From the NCBI RefSeq assembly GCF_020510705.1, contig NZ_CP075184.1:2790001-2854000 (forward strand): a DNA stretch of 64,000 nt. Reading direction: 5' to 3'. This document shows, one piece after another, positions 56,576-64,000 of this stretch. The translations under genes and the position numbers were made by a program. The stretch's first letter is position 1. The number at the start of each line of letters is the position of its first letter. This DNA is from Acidovorax radicis (GTDB lineage: Bacteria > Pseudomonadota > Gammaproteobacteria > Burkholderiales > Burkholderiaceae_C). The notes under the pieces are model-generated. The model was not told where the DNA came from and did not search any database. It saw only the letters and a program-made list of their open reading frames with translations.

Positions 56576-56657
56576 CAGGCGCACCGCCCGTTTTCCCCGT
56601 CCTCCTTTTCAGGGCTTACCCGCACCCAGCAGGCATCTATCTTGCTTTTAAATATAT

Positions 56658-56671
56658 TTGTTAGATATTAA
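56658..56671. promoter_or_regulatory. Second GntR-like site before the TRAP operon
   Basis: TTGTTAGATATTAA; its reverse strand TTAATATCTAACAA equals TTAATATATTAACAA of the site at 51834 with one base fewer in the centre. It lies 55 bases before dctQ in an AT-rich patch. Confidence 0.55.
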
Positions 56672-56725
56672 AAATCGCAAGACTTCTTCTTCCCTCGGCA
56701 AGCCCTCCTCCCCCGAAACCACACC

Positions 56726-57361
56726 ATGCCCACGCTCACCAGCCCACCCGCCCCACAAGCTGCATCGCCGCGCGCCCCCGTCCGCTGGGTGCTGGCGCTG
56801 TCCACGCAGGTTCTGCGCATGGAGCGGCATCTGCTCACCGCCCTCATGACCTTGCTGGTGCTGCTGATCCTGCTCAACGTGGTCACGCGCTACACCGGCA
56901 TGCCGATCTACTGGGTGGACGAGGCGGCGGTCTATACGGTGGTCTGGCTGACCTTTGTGGGCGCCTCGGTCATGACGCGGCTGCGCATGGACTTTGCTGT
57001 GACCATGCTGACCGACCACCTCGGCGCGCGGGGTGCCCAGGCGTCCAAGGTGGTGGCCACATGCGGCGTGCTGCTGTTTGGCCTGGCCATGCTGGTGATG
57101 TGCTGGGTGTGGATGGACCCCATCGGCATTGCGCGCTACGGCTTTGACGCCAAGGAGTTTGCGGCCGAGAGCTTCAACTTCCTCTACACCGAGCGCACCC
57201 AGACGCTGAACTGGCCCACCTGGGTGCTGCAGCTGATCCTGCCAATCTTCTCTGCCACCTTCAGCGTGCATGCGCTGGCCAACCTGCTCGAAGACATGGG
57301 CGCCGCAGAGCGTGTGCAGCACGCAGGCTTTGACGTGGTCAACGCCGACGCCGTGAACTGA
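56726..57361 (+). CDS. dctQ: TRAP transporter small permease, DctQ
   Basis: A 211-residue DctQ protein with four expected membrane helices. The core LLTALMTLLVLLILLNVVTRYTG and VDEAAVYTVVWLTFVGASVMTRLRMDF are typical. It forms the membrane complex with DctM. The preceding N-terminal 35 residues are low-complexity. It starts the transporter part of the hydroxyproline locus after 150 bases of gap holding a regulator site. Confidence 0.9.
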   Translation: MPTLTSPPAPQAASPRAPVRWVLALSTQVLRMERHLLTALMTLLVLLILLNVVTRYTGMPIYWVDEAAVYTVVWLTFVGASVMTRLRMDFAVTMLTDHLGARGAQASKVVATCGVLLFGLAMLVMCWVWMDPIGIARYGFDAKEFAAESFNFLYTERTQTLNWPTWVLQLILPIFSATFSVHALANLLEDMGAAERVQHAGFDVVNADAVN

Positions 57362-57399
57362 ACGCCACCCACGCACGCAAAACCCACCAGAGCCCGACC

Positions 57400-58665
57400 A
57401 TGATCACCATCCTGTTCTTCCTCGCCGCCTTGATGGTGGGTGTGCCCATCGGCGTATGCCTGTGCCTGTCGGGCGCGGTGTACATCCTCAGCATCGGCAG
57501 CCCGGTGCTGTTCCAGTCCTTTCCCATGCAGATGTTCGGCGGGGTGGACAGCTATGGCCTCATCGCCATCCCGCTGTTCATCCTGATCGGCGAGATCATG
57601 AACAGCGGCGGCATCACGCGGCGGCTGGTGGACCTGTCCATGGCCTTCATCGGTTCCGTCAAAGGGGGGCTGGCCTACGTGAACATCCTGGCCAACATGC
57701 TAGTGTCATCCATCATCGGCTCGGCCACCGCGCAGGTGGCCATCATGTCGCAGGTCATGGTGCCCGAGATGGAAAAGCAGGGTTACGACAAGACCTTTGC
57801 GGCAGGCCTCACGGTGTATGGCGGCATGCTCGGGCCCATCATCCCGCCCTCGGTGATGTTTGTGGTCTACAGCGTGCTGGCCCAGGTGGCCGTGGGCGAC
57901 ATGCTGATTGCGGGCATCCTGCCCGGCGTGCTGCTCACGGTGCTGTTCTTCGTCGTGATCGCGCTCATGGGCTTCGTCTACAACTACCCACGCAGCGAAA
58001 AGCGCACGCTGGCCCAGCGCGCGTGCACCGTGGTGCAGGCCAGCCCCACGCTGCTGATCCCCATCATCATCGTGGGCTCCATCCTCAGTGGCCTGGCCAA
58101 CCCGACCGAATCTGCCGCCGTGGGTGCGCTGGTATCGGCGCTGGTGGGTCGGTACGTGACCAAGGAATTCCGCTTCAGCGCCATGCCGGCCATCCTGCTG
58201 CGCTCGGCCATTTACTCCGCCATCGTGCTGTTCCTGGTGGCGGCAGCGGCCGTGTTCTCGTGGTTGCTGATCTACGGCAAGGTGCCGCAGATGGTGGCCG
58301 CCTGGGTGCAGACCGTGGCACACGACCCGGTCACCTTTTTGCTGCTCACCAACGTGATCCTGCTGGTCATCGGCACGGTGATCGACGGCATCCCCGGCCT
58401 CATCATGACCGCGCCCATCCTGCTGCCGATTGCCACCGAGGTCTATCACATTGACCCGCGCCACTTTGGTGTGGTGATCGTCGTCAACCTGGTGCTGGGG
58501 CTGATGACCCCGCCCGTGGGCCTGAGCTTTTTTGTCGCGTCGGCCGTCACCGGGGCCAAACCCGGAAAGATGTTCATCGTGACGCTGCCGTTTTTCATCA
58601 TCAGCTGCGTGGCGCTGGTGATGTTGTCGCTGTTCCCCAGCCTGTCGCTCGGTTTGCTCAAGTAG
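57400..58665 (+). CDS. dctM: TRAP transporter large permease, DctM
   Basis: A 421-residue DctM protein with about 12 helices. GVPIGVCLCLSGAVYILSIG, FILIGEIMNSGGITRRLVDLS, GLAYVNILANMLVSSIIGSATAQVA and the C-terminal NLVLGLMTPPVGLSFFVAS are conserved elements. It conducts sodium-coupled uptake of the substrate delivered by DctP. Follows dctQ by 38 bases. Confidence 0.93.
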   Translation: MITILFFLAALMVGVPIGVCLCLSGAVYILSIGSPVLFQSFPMQMFGGVDSYGLIAIPLFILIGEIMNSGGITRRLVDLSMAFIGSVKGGLAYVNILANMLVSSIIGSATAQVAIMSQVMVPEMEKQGYDKTFAAGLTVYGGMLGPIIPPSVMFVVYSVLAQVAVGDMLIAGILPGVLLTVLFFVVIALMGFVYNYPRSEKRTLAQRACTVVQASPTLLIPIIIVGSILSGLANPTESAAVGALVSALVGRYVTKEFRFSAMPAILLRSAIYSAIVLFLVAAAAVFSWLLIYGKVPQMVAAWVQTVAHDPVTFLLLTNVILLVIGTVIDGIPGLIMTAPILLPIATEVYHIDPRHFGVVIVVNLVLGLMTPPVGLSFFVASAVTGAKPGKMFIVTLPFFIISCVALVMLSLFPSLSLGLLK

Positions 58666-58723
58666 CCCGCCGCGCAGCAAATCCCCCGTCCCCCTCCCAA
58701 GGTTCTTTCACACGGAGTTCACC

Positions 58724-59749
58724 ATGACGACCCAGCCCGCCAACACCAGCACTGTCACCCGCCGCCATTTCATCCAGCGCCACGCCGTGGTCGCTGCCAC
58801 CGTCACGGGGCTGGGCTTTCCAGCGCTGGTGCGCGCCGCCGACGCCAAGGAGTTTCGCCTGGGCCTGATCACGCCCGCAGGCCACTCCTGGAACCGCGCC
58901 GCACTGCAGTTTGGCGAAGCGCTGAAGAAGGAAACCGATGGCCGCCTGAGCGTCACCGTCTTCCACTCGGGCCAGTTGGGCAACGAGGCGGCGATGATGC
59001 AGCAGCTGCAGTCCGGCGCGCTCGACATGGGCTGGATCCAGGCCGCCGAGCTGGGCTCGCGCGTGGCCAGCATCGCGGCCATCAATGCACCGTATCTGGT
59101 GCGATCCACCCCCGCCGTAGCCAAGCTGGTCAAGCACCCGGCCGCCACCAAGCTGCTGGAGGTGCTGCCCCGGGAGACCGGCACCATCGGCCTGGGCTGG
59201 GGCATCACCGGTATGCGCGCCGTGTTTTCCACCAAGGACATCACCGTGCCCACCGACATCAAGGGCATGAAGCTGCGCATCAACCCCACGCCTGTGTACC
59301 GCGACTTCTACCAAATGCTGGGCGCCGCGCCCACGCCCATCCCCACGCCGCAGGTGTTTGATGCGATGAGCAACGGCCAGGTCGATGGGCTGGAGGCAGA
59401 CATCGAGTTCTCATGGAACCAGCGTTTTGACAAGGTAGCCAAGACCCTGCTGCAGATGAACGCCCTGTTCATGCCATTCGCGCCACTGGTGTCCGGCCGC
59501 ATCTGGCAAGGGCTGGACGCCAAGGACAAGGACATCATCCGCAAGCTGGTGGCCCAGTCGCTGGATGCGCAGATCAACGACATCGTGACCACCGAGGCCG
59601 GGCTGATCGAAAAGTTCAAGGGCACGTCCATCGCCTTCAAGACGGCATCGTCGTTCAACCCCGACGGCATCGTCCAGGAGTTCGACAAGCTGTGGCTGCC
59701 CAAGGCACCGCAGATTGCCGAGCTGCGCAAAGCGGGCGCAAGCCTCTGA
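58724..59749 (+). CDS. dctP: TRAP transporter periplasmic receptor, DctP
   Basis: A 341-residue substrate-binding protein. The N-terminus has a twin-arginine-type signal (TRRHFIQRHAVVAATVTGLG). GDRLSV-type sequence DGRLSVTVFHSGQLGNEAAMMQQLQSG, DIKGMKLRINPTPVYRDFY and the DGLEADIEFSWNQ segment are hallmark TRAP receptor motifs, with the Arg of KLRI for carboxylate binding. Probable ligand 4-hydroxyproline, inferred from the neighbours. Confidence 0.9.
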   Translation: MTTQPANTSTVTRRHFIQRHAVVAATVTGLGFPALVRAADAKEFRLGLITPAGHSWNRAALQFGEALKKETDGRLSVTVFHSGQLGNEAAMMQQLQSGALDMGWIQAAELGSRVASIAAINAPYLVRSTPAVAKLVKHPAATKLLEVLPRETGTIGLGWGITGMRAVFSTKDITVPTDIKGMKLRINPTPVYRDFYQMLGAAPTPIPTPQVFDAMSNGQVDGLEADIEFSWNQRFDKVAKTLLQMNALFMPFAPLVSGRIWQGLDAKDKDIIRKLVAQSLDAQINDIVTTEAGLIEKFKGTSIAFKTASSFNPDGIVQEFDKLWLPKAPQIAELRKAGASL

Positions 59750-59834
59750 TGAGCCCAGCGAGGACCGCATCCGATGGCCTTGGCCTAAGATGCGGCCTCT
59801 CGCAACGCCCTGCCCTTCACGCCTTCCACGCCAG

Positions 59835-60509
59835 ATGACACTCCGCCGCCCCGCCCCCCAGCAAGACCCCGCGCCCAAGCGGCGCGCGGCGGACGTGGCC
59901 TACGACGCCATCGAGACCATGATCTCCACGCTACAGCTGCAGCCCGGCAGCCCCGTGGTCGAGGCCGAGATCGCCGAGAGCACGGGCCTGGGCCGCACGC
60001 CGGTGCGCGAGGCGCTGCTGCGCATGGTGTCCATCGGGCTCATCGTGCAGCAGCCCCGGCGCGGGCTGCTGGTGTCGCACATCGACCTGGCCGACCACCT
60101 GGACGTGATACAGACCCGCCGTGTGCTGGAGCGCCTGCTGGCCTCCAACGCCGCCCGTCGCGCCACCGCGCCAGAGCGCCAGGCCATCGTGCGCTGCGCC
60201 GAAAACATGGTGCAAGCCGCAGCGCGCGGCCACCTGGAAGACTACATGCTGGCCGACCATGAACTCGATCTGGTCATCCACCAGGCCAGCCAGAACCACT
60301 CGGCCGTCAAATGCGTGCAACCGCTCATCGTGCAGTGCCGCCGCTTCTGGTACGCCTACCAGCACGAAGGCGAGGTGTCGGAAGGCGCCCGCGCGCACAT
60401 GCAATTGGCCCAGGGCATCGCCAGCGGCGACGAGGCCCAGGCCGTGGCGGGTGCGGAGCAGCTGATGGAATACCTGGAGCGGTTTGCGCGGCGCATCATT
60501 GACCGGTAG
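59835..60509 (+). CDS. GntR-family regulator of the hydroxyproline locus
   Basis: A 224-residue FCD-type GntR protein. The winged helix (18-85) includes QPGSPVVEAEIAESTGLGRTPVREALLRMVSIGLI. The FCD domain has DHELDLVIHQAS and AHMQLAQGIASGD, metal-ligand regions. Located after the transporter; likely represses the operon by binding the palindromes at 51834 and 56658, released by hydroxyproline or an intermediate. The ATG at 59835 is chosen for its family N-terminus. Confidence 0.87.
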   Translation: MTLRRPAPQQDPAPKRRAADVAYDAIETMISTLQLQPGSPVVEAEIAESTGLGRTPVREALLRMVSIGLIVQQPRRGLLVSHIDLADHLDVIQTRRVLERLLASNAARRATAPERQAIVRCAENMVQAAARGHLEDYMLADHELDLVIHQASQNHSAVKCVQPLIVQCRRFWYAYQHEGEVSEGARAHMQLAQGIASGDEAQAVAGAEQLMEYLERFARRIIDR

Positions 60510-60558
60510 TCCATCCCCAGCGCCTGCGACCGAATGGACAGCTGCCTTGATGAATTTG

Positions 60559-60612
60559 CTATTGTTTTTACAGCTATTAGCGCTTATTAGATAAGCGCTA
60601 GCGGCCAAAAAG
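60559..60612 (+). repeat. Dispersed palindromic element between gntR and the MocR gene
   Basis: CTATTGTTTTTACAGCTATT, AGCGCTTATTAGATAAGCGC, TAGCGGCC and AAAAAG. It separates convergent genes at 60509 and 60650. Confidence 0.85.
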
Positions 60613-60649
60613 ACTTAAAACTCTGGCAAAGACGGCGACGGCGGCGAGC

Positions 60650-62068
60650 CTATTCCGCCACCTGCTGGCCCATCTCGATGCGCTGCTCCAGAAAGCGCCA
60701 TAGGCGCTCGTCTTGGCTGAACGCCACGTTAAAGCGCAGCCAGCCCGTGGGGCGCGGTTCCACCAGAAACAGCTGGCCCGGCCCGAGCATGATGCCCGCA
60801 CCCGTGGCCTCTTTGGACAGCTCGGCACTGTCGGGCAGGTCGGGGTGGCGTGCCCACAGGTACATGCCCGCCTCGGGCTCGTGGAACAGCTCAAACCCCA
60901 GGTTCAGCAAGCGCCGCCCCACGGTGCGGTGTGCCTCGGCCAGGCGCTCGCGCAGGGACTTTAGGTGCTTGCGCCAGCGCCCATCGGTCACCACGCCAAA
61001 GGTGATGCGCTCGGTGATCTCGGACGAGGTCAGGCCCGAGATCATCTTGAGCTGCACCAGCTCATCGAGCAGATCGCGCCGCGCCGCCAGAAAGCCGGTG
61101 CGCAGGTTGGGCGAAATCGTCTTGGAGAAACTGCCCAGGTAGATCACGCGGTTGAGCTGGTCCAGGCTGGCCAGCGAGGGGCGCACACCGGGGTCCATGT
61201 CGGCATAGATGTCGTTCTCCACCAGCATGAAGTGGTGCTGCTCGGCCAGTTGCAGCAGCCGGTGCAGGTGCGCCACCGATGCCACCGAACAGGTCGGGCT
61301 TTGCAGGCGCGGCTGGGTGAAGAACACCGTGGGCTGGTGCTCGGCCAGCAGGGCCTCCAGTGCGGGCAGGTCGTAGCCGGTGGCGGTGCGCGGCACACCC
61401 ACCACCTGGGCCCCTGCAAAGCGCAGCATGAACAGCAGGTTGGGGTAGCCGGGGTCGTCCACCAGCACCACGTCGCCGGGCTTGACGAGGCGGCGCGCCA
61501 CCAGGTCCAGCGCCTGGCTGGAGCCCTGGGTCAGCAGCACCTGGTCGGCGTCCACCGCCAGATGGTGTTCGGCCAGCGACTCGGCCACCACCATGCGCAG
61601 TGCCATATGGCCATGCGGTAGACCGTAGCCGTCCAGCTCGGGGCCGTCGGACGACAGCTGGCGCATGCTGCGTTTGACCGCGTCGCTGAACAGCCAGTCG
61701 TGCGGCAACCAGCCGCAGCCCGGTTTCATGGGCAGGTTGCGGTTTTCAAAAATTTGTTTGAGATACCAGCGCGCATCAAAACGGGGCACGGCCTGCTCGG
61801 GCGCACCAGCGCCGGGCGCAGCGCCCTCATCGCCCCGCCGCTTCACAAAAAAGCCCGCATTGGCCCGCGACACCAACCAGCCCTGCGCCACCAGGCGGTC
61901 ATAGGCCTCGACCACGGTGAACACGCTCACGCCGTGCGCAGCGGCAAAAGCACGGATGGACGGGAGTTTGCTGCCGGGTTTGAGCACCTGCCCGGTGATG
62001 AGCCCCCGCAGACCGTCGACGATCTGGCTGACCAGAGGTGTCTGGAGGTCGGGGCTGAGAGTGAGCAT
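60650..62068 (-). CDS. MocR/GabR-like PLP-dependent transcription regulator
   Basis: A 472-residue protein: GntR winged helix at 1-75 (GLITGQVLKPGSKLPSIRAFAAAHGVSVFTVVEAYDRLVAQGWL), a linker of about 25 residues, and an aminotransferase fold I domain. PLP lysine is Lys316 in GSFSKTISPNLRTGF, and DDPGYPNLLF and YADMDPGVRPSL are typical. GabR of Bacillus activates gabTD with GABA and PLP; its divergent position to gabT makes this the probable counterpart. ATG at 62068 chosen for family start. Confidence 0.87.
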   Translation of the reverse strand: MLTLSPDLQTPLVSQIVDGLRGLITGQVLKPGSKLPSIRAFAAAHGVSVFTVVEAYDRLVAQGWLVSRANAGFFVKRRGDEGAAPGAGAPEQAVPRFDARWYLKQIFENRNLPMKPGCGWLPHDWLFSDAVKRSMRQLSSDGPELDGYGLPHGHMALRMVVAESLAEHHLAVDADQVLLTQGSSQALDLVARRLVKPGDVVLVDDPGYPNLLFMLRFAGAQVVGVPRTATGYDLPALEALLAEHQPTVFFTQPRLQSPTCSVASVAHLHRLLQLAEQHHFMLVENDIYADMDPGVRPSLASLDQLNRVIYLGSFSKTISPNLRTGFLAARRDLLDELVQLKMISGLTSSEITERITFGVVTDGRWRKHLKSLRERLAEAHRTVGRRLLNLGFELFHEPEAGMYLWARHPDLPDSAELSKEATGAGIMLGPGQLFLVEPRPTGWLRFNVAFSQDERLWRFLEQRIEMGQQVAE

Positions 62069-62129
62069 CAGGAGAGCAAAAAAGGGGGCGAATTGTGCAC
62101 TGGGTTGGCGCACACCAAATCAGGGATTG

Positions 62130-62156
62130 CCTGTACAGGATTCTAGACCTGCACAG
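62130..62156. promoter_or_regulatory. Direct-repeat site between the MocR regulator and gabT
   Basis: CCTGTACAG at 62130-62138 and CCTGCACAG at 62148-62156 are direct repeats 18 bases apart. The first extends to the palindrome CCTGTACAGG. MocR proteins bind direct repeats of this sort, so this may be the GabR-like operator. Confidence 0.55.
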
Positions 62157-62270
62157 TGCGCGCCAAACAGCGCTGCGCTGTACATGGACGGGCCGTGACG
62201 TGACTTCCAGAATTCGTTCAATTCCTGGTTTTCATCCCCTTTTTGTCCTTCACAGCCACCGCCCCACACC

Positions 62271-63563
62271 ATGCAGCAAGACCGCCACTTCACCAACGCC
62301 GCCCTCCTCACCCGCCGCCACGCCGCCGTGGCCCGGGGCGTGGGCCAGGCCCATGACCTCTTCATCCACAAGGCCCGCAATGCCGAGCTGTGGGATGTGG
62401 AGGGCCGCCGCTTCATCGACTTTGCCGGTGGCATCGCCGTGCTCAACACCGGCCACCTGCACGCCGGTGTGATTGCCGCCGTGAAGGCCCAGCTGGACCT
62501 GTACACCCACACCTGCTTTCAGGTGGTGGCGTATGAGCCCTACGTGGATGTGTGCGAACGCCTGAACACCCTGGCCCCTGGCGCGTTTGCCAAAAAGAGC
62601 CTGCTGTTGACCACCGGCGCCGAGGCCGTGGAAAATGCCATCAAGATCGCCCGAGCCTACACCAAGCGCCCCGGCGTGATCGCCTTCACGGGCGGCTACC
62701 ACGGCCGCACCAACCTCACGCTGGGCCTGACCGGCAAGGTCGCGCCTTACAAGATTGGGTTCGGCCCCTTCCCTGGTGAGATGTACCACGCCCTTTTCCC
62801 CAATGCACTGCATGGCGTAAGCGTGGAGCAGGCGCTGCACTCGGTGGAGCTGATCTTCAAGAACGACATCGAGCCCGAGCGCGTGGCTGCCTTCATCGTT
62901 GAGCCCGTGCAGGGCGAAGGCGGCTTCTACGTGGCCCCGCCGGAATTCATCACCGGCCTCAAGGCCCTGGCAGACCGCTACGGCATCCTGCTGATTGCCG
63001 ACGAAGTGCAAACTGGCGCGGGCCGCACGGGCACCTGGTTTGCGTGCGAGCAATGGCCGGTGGCCCCGGACCTCATCACCACCGCCAAGTCGCTGGCGGG
63101 CGGCTTCCCCTTGTCGGGCGTGGTGGGCCGCGCCGACGTCATCGACGCGCCAGCGGCCGGTGGCCTGGGTGGCACCTATGCCGGCAGCCCCGTGGCCTGC
63201 GCTGCAGCCCTGGCCGTGATCGATGCGTTCGAGCAGGAAAACCTGCTGGCCCGCAGCCAGGACATGGGCGCGCTGCTGGTCCATGCGCTGAAAGACATGG
63301 CTGCCAAAGTCCCCGCCATCGGCGACGTGCGCGGCCTGGGCGCTATGGTGGCGATCGAGCTGTTTGAAAACGGCGATGTACACCGCCCCGACGCCGCACT
63401 GACCAAAAAGGTCGTGGCCGAAGCCGCGCGGCGCGGGCTGATCCTGCTGTCCTGCGGCACTTACGGCAACGTGATCCGCATCCTGGTGCCCCTGACCGCA
63501 TCGGACGAACTGCTGCACGAAGGCCTGGCCATCCTGGCCGACAGCTTCGCGGCTGTGGGCTGA
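62271..63563 (+). CDS. gabT: 4-aminobutyrate aminotransferase
   Basis: A 430-residue class III aminotransferase that turns GABA and 2-oxoglutarate into succinate semialdehyde and glutamate. PLP Lys273 is in TTAKSLAGGFP, Asp244 in IADEVQTGAGRTG, and the GAEAVENAIKIAR, FTGGYHGRT and EPVQGEGGF blocks follow family order. Length matches GabT. gabD is not in the window. The downstream PotA-like gene suggests linkage to putrescine and GABA use. Confidence 0.93.
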   Translation: MQQDRHFTNAALLTRRHAAVARGVGQAHDLFIHKARNAELWDVEGRRFIDFAGGIAVLNTGHLHAGVIAAVKAQLDLYTHTCFQVVAYEPYVDVCERLNTLAPGAFAKKSLLLTTGAEAVENAIKIARAYTKRPGVIAFTGGYHGRTNLTLGLTGKVAPYKIGFGPFPGEMYHALFPNALHGVSVEQALHSVELIFKNDIEPERVAAFIVEPVQGEGGFYVAPPEFITGLKALADRYGILLIADEVQTGAGRTGTWFACEQWPVAPDLITTAKSLAGGFPLSGVVGRADVIDAPAAGGLGGTYAGSPVACAAALAVIDAFEQENLLARSQDMGALLVHALKDMAAKVPAIGDVRGLGAMVAIELFENGDVHRPDAALTKKVVAEAARRGLILLSCGTYGNVIRILVPLTASDELLHEGLAILADSFAAVG

Positions 63564-63591
63564 ATTTTTCTCCCTTGATTGCCCCACCACC

Positions 63592-64000
63592 ATGAACCAC
63601 GCAGAACCCCTGGTCCGTTTCAGCGGCGTGCAAAAAACCTACGACGGCGAACAGCTTGTGGTGCGCGCGCTGGATCTGGACATCCAGCGCGGCGAGTTTC
63701 TGAGCCTGCTGGGGCCTTCGGGCTCCGGCAAGACCACCACGCTGATGATGCTGGCGGGCTTCGAGTCGCCCACCGCGGGCGACATCCTGCTCGACGGCAA
63801 GCAGATCACGCGCACGCCGCCGCACAAGCGCAACTTTGGCATGGTGTTCCAGAACTACGCGCTGTTCCCGCACCTCACGGTGGGGCAGAACGTGGCCTAC
63901 CCGCTCACGGTGCGCAAGGTGCCCAAGGCCGAGCAGGCCGACCGCGTGAAGAAGGCGCTGGATATGGTGCGCCTGACCGGCATGGCCGACCGCCTGCCCG
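63592..64000 (+). CDS. PotA-like spermidine/putrescine ABC transporter ATPase, truncated by the window edge
   Basis: The first 136 residues are present. Walker A GPSGSGKTTTLMMLAG is at about 42-57, and the Q-loop region GMVFQNYALFPHLTV follows. The strong match with PotA/PotG-type ATPases (short ExPTAGDILLDGKQIT) and the position 28 bases behind gabT support polyamine uptake. The signature, Walker B and regulatory domain lie beyond the window. Confidence 0.8.
   Translation, partial: MNHAEPLVRFSGVQKTYDGEQLVVRALDLDIQRGEFLSLLGPSGSGKTTTLMMLAGFESPTAGDILLDGKQITRTPPHKRNFGMVFQNYALFPHLTVGQNVAYPLTVRKVPKAEQADRVKKALDMVRLTGMADRLP

Overview
The window is a stretch of GC-rich bacterial chromosome. Two orphan Bug-type solute-binding proteins, the DUF1294, pirin, DoxX and GluQ gene content, and a dispersed palindromic repeat that I associate with the Comamonadaceae all suggest a betaproteobacterium close to Acidovorax, Delftia or Comamonas. 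That placement is inference; no rRNA is present to confirm it. I see no tRNA, CRISPR array, insertion sequence or prophage. Both edges cut genes: a family III CoA-transferase on the left and a PotA-like ABC ATPase on the right.

Layout. 1-8.9 kb: CoA-transferase end, a cold-shock/DUF1294 fusion, an unrecognised protein ending in a strong terminator, YgiQ radical SAM protein (minus), a MarR-GNAT fusion with a palindrome over its start, YigZ, a mercuric-reductase-like flavoprotein and a small YjfB-like protein. 8.9-15.3 kb: a minus-strand D-amino-acid catabolic operon (dsdA, Bug binding protein, amidase, DauA-like dehydrogenase) with a divergent LysR. 15.5-18.7 kb: glucarate dehydratase plus Bug protein, facing a GntR regulator across an 18-bp palindrome. 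18.9-20.7 kb: hipB-hipA toxin-antitoxin module with its operator. 20.8-30.8 kb: VIT transporter, PQQ-type sugar dehydrogenase lipoprotein, DUF6150 protein, two half-size chromate transporters, LivJ-like protein, sirtuin, rlmB, and the divergent ybbA/tesA pair. 31-37.3 kb: metC-like lyase, BON lipoprotein, SulP transporter, diguanylate cyclase, MinD-like ATPase and trhO. 37.4-41.7 kb: pirin, OsmC, WrbA-like, DoxX, a second pirin and a LysR, probably a reactive-species defence group. 41.8-45.8 kb: renalase-like flavoprotein, gluQ, trmB and a second diguanylate cyclase. 45.9-51.6 kb: a 994-residue HD-GYP protein and alaS. 51.9-60.5 kb: a complete-looking trans-4-hydroxyproline gene set (deaminase, epimerase, three-subunit D-hydroxyproline dehydrogenase, TRAP transporter, GntR). 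60.6-64 kb: a GabR-like MocR regulator divergent from gabT, then potA.

The region therefore combines housekeeping RNA genes with catabolic units for D-amino acids, glucarate, hydroxyproline and GABA/polyamines, each with its own regulator and in several cases a visible operator.

The most interesting signal is a 45-54 bp palindromic element, ATAGCTnnTAGCGC...GCGCTAGnGGCC, with seven clear intergenic copies. One near-perfect copy and one degenerate copy lie inside the ygiQ and alaS coding regions, in the same orientation and the same reading frame, so the element is translated as a similar 15-residue peptide in two unrelated proteins. A second, 19-bp motif is fused to the stop codons of two unrelated genes.
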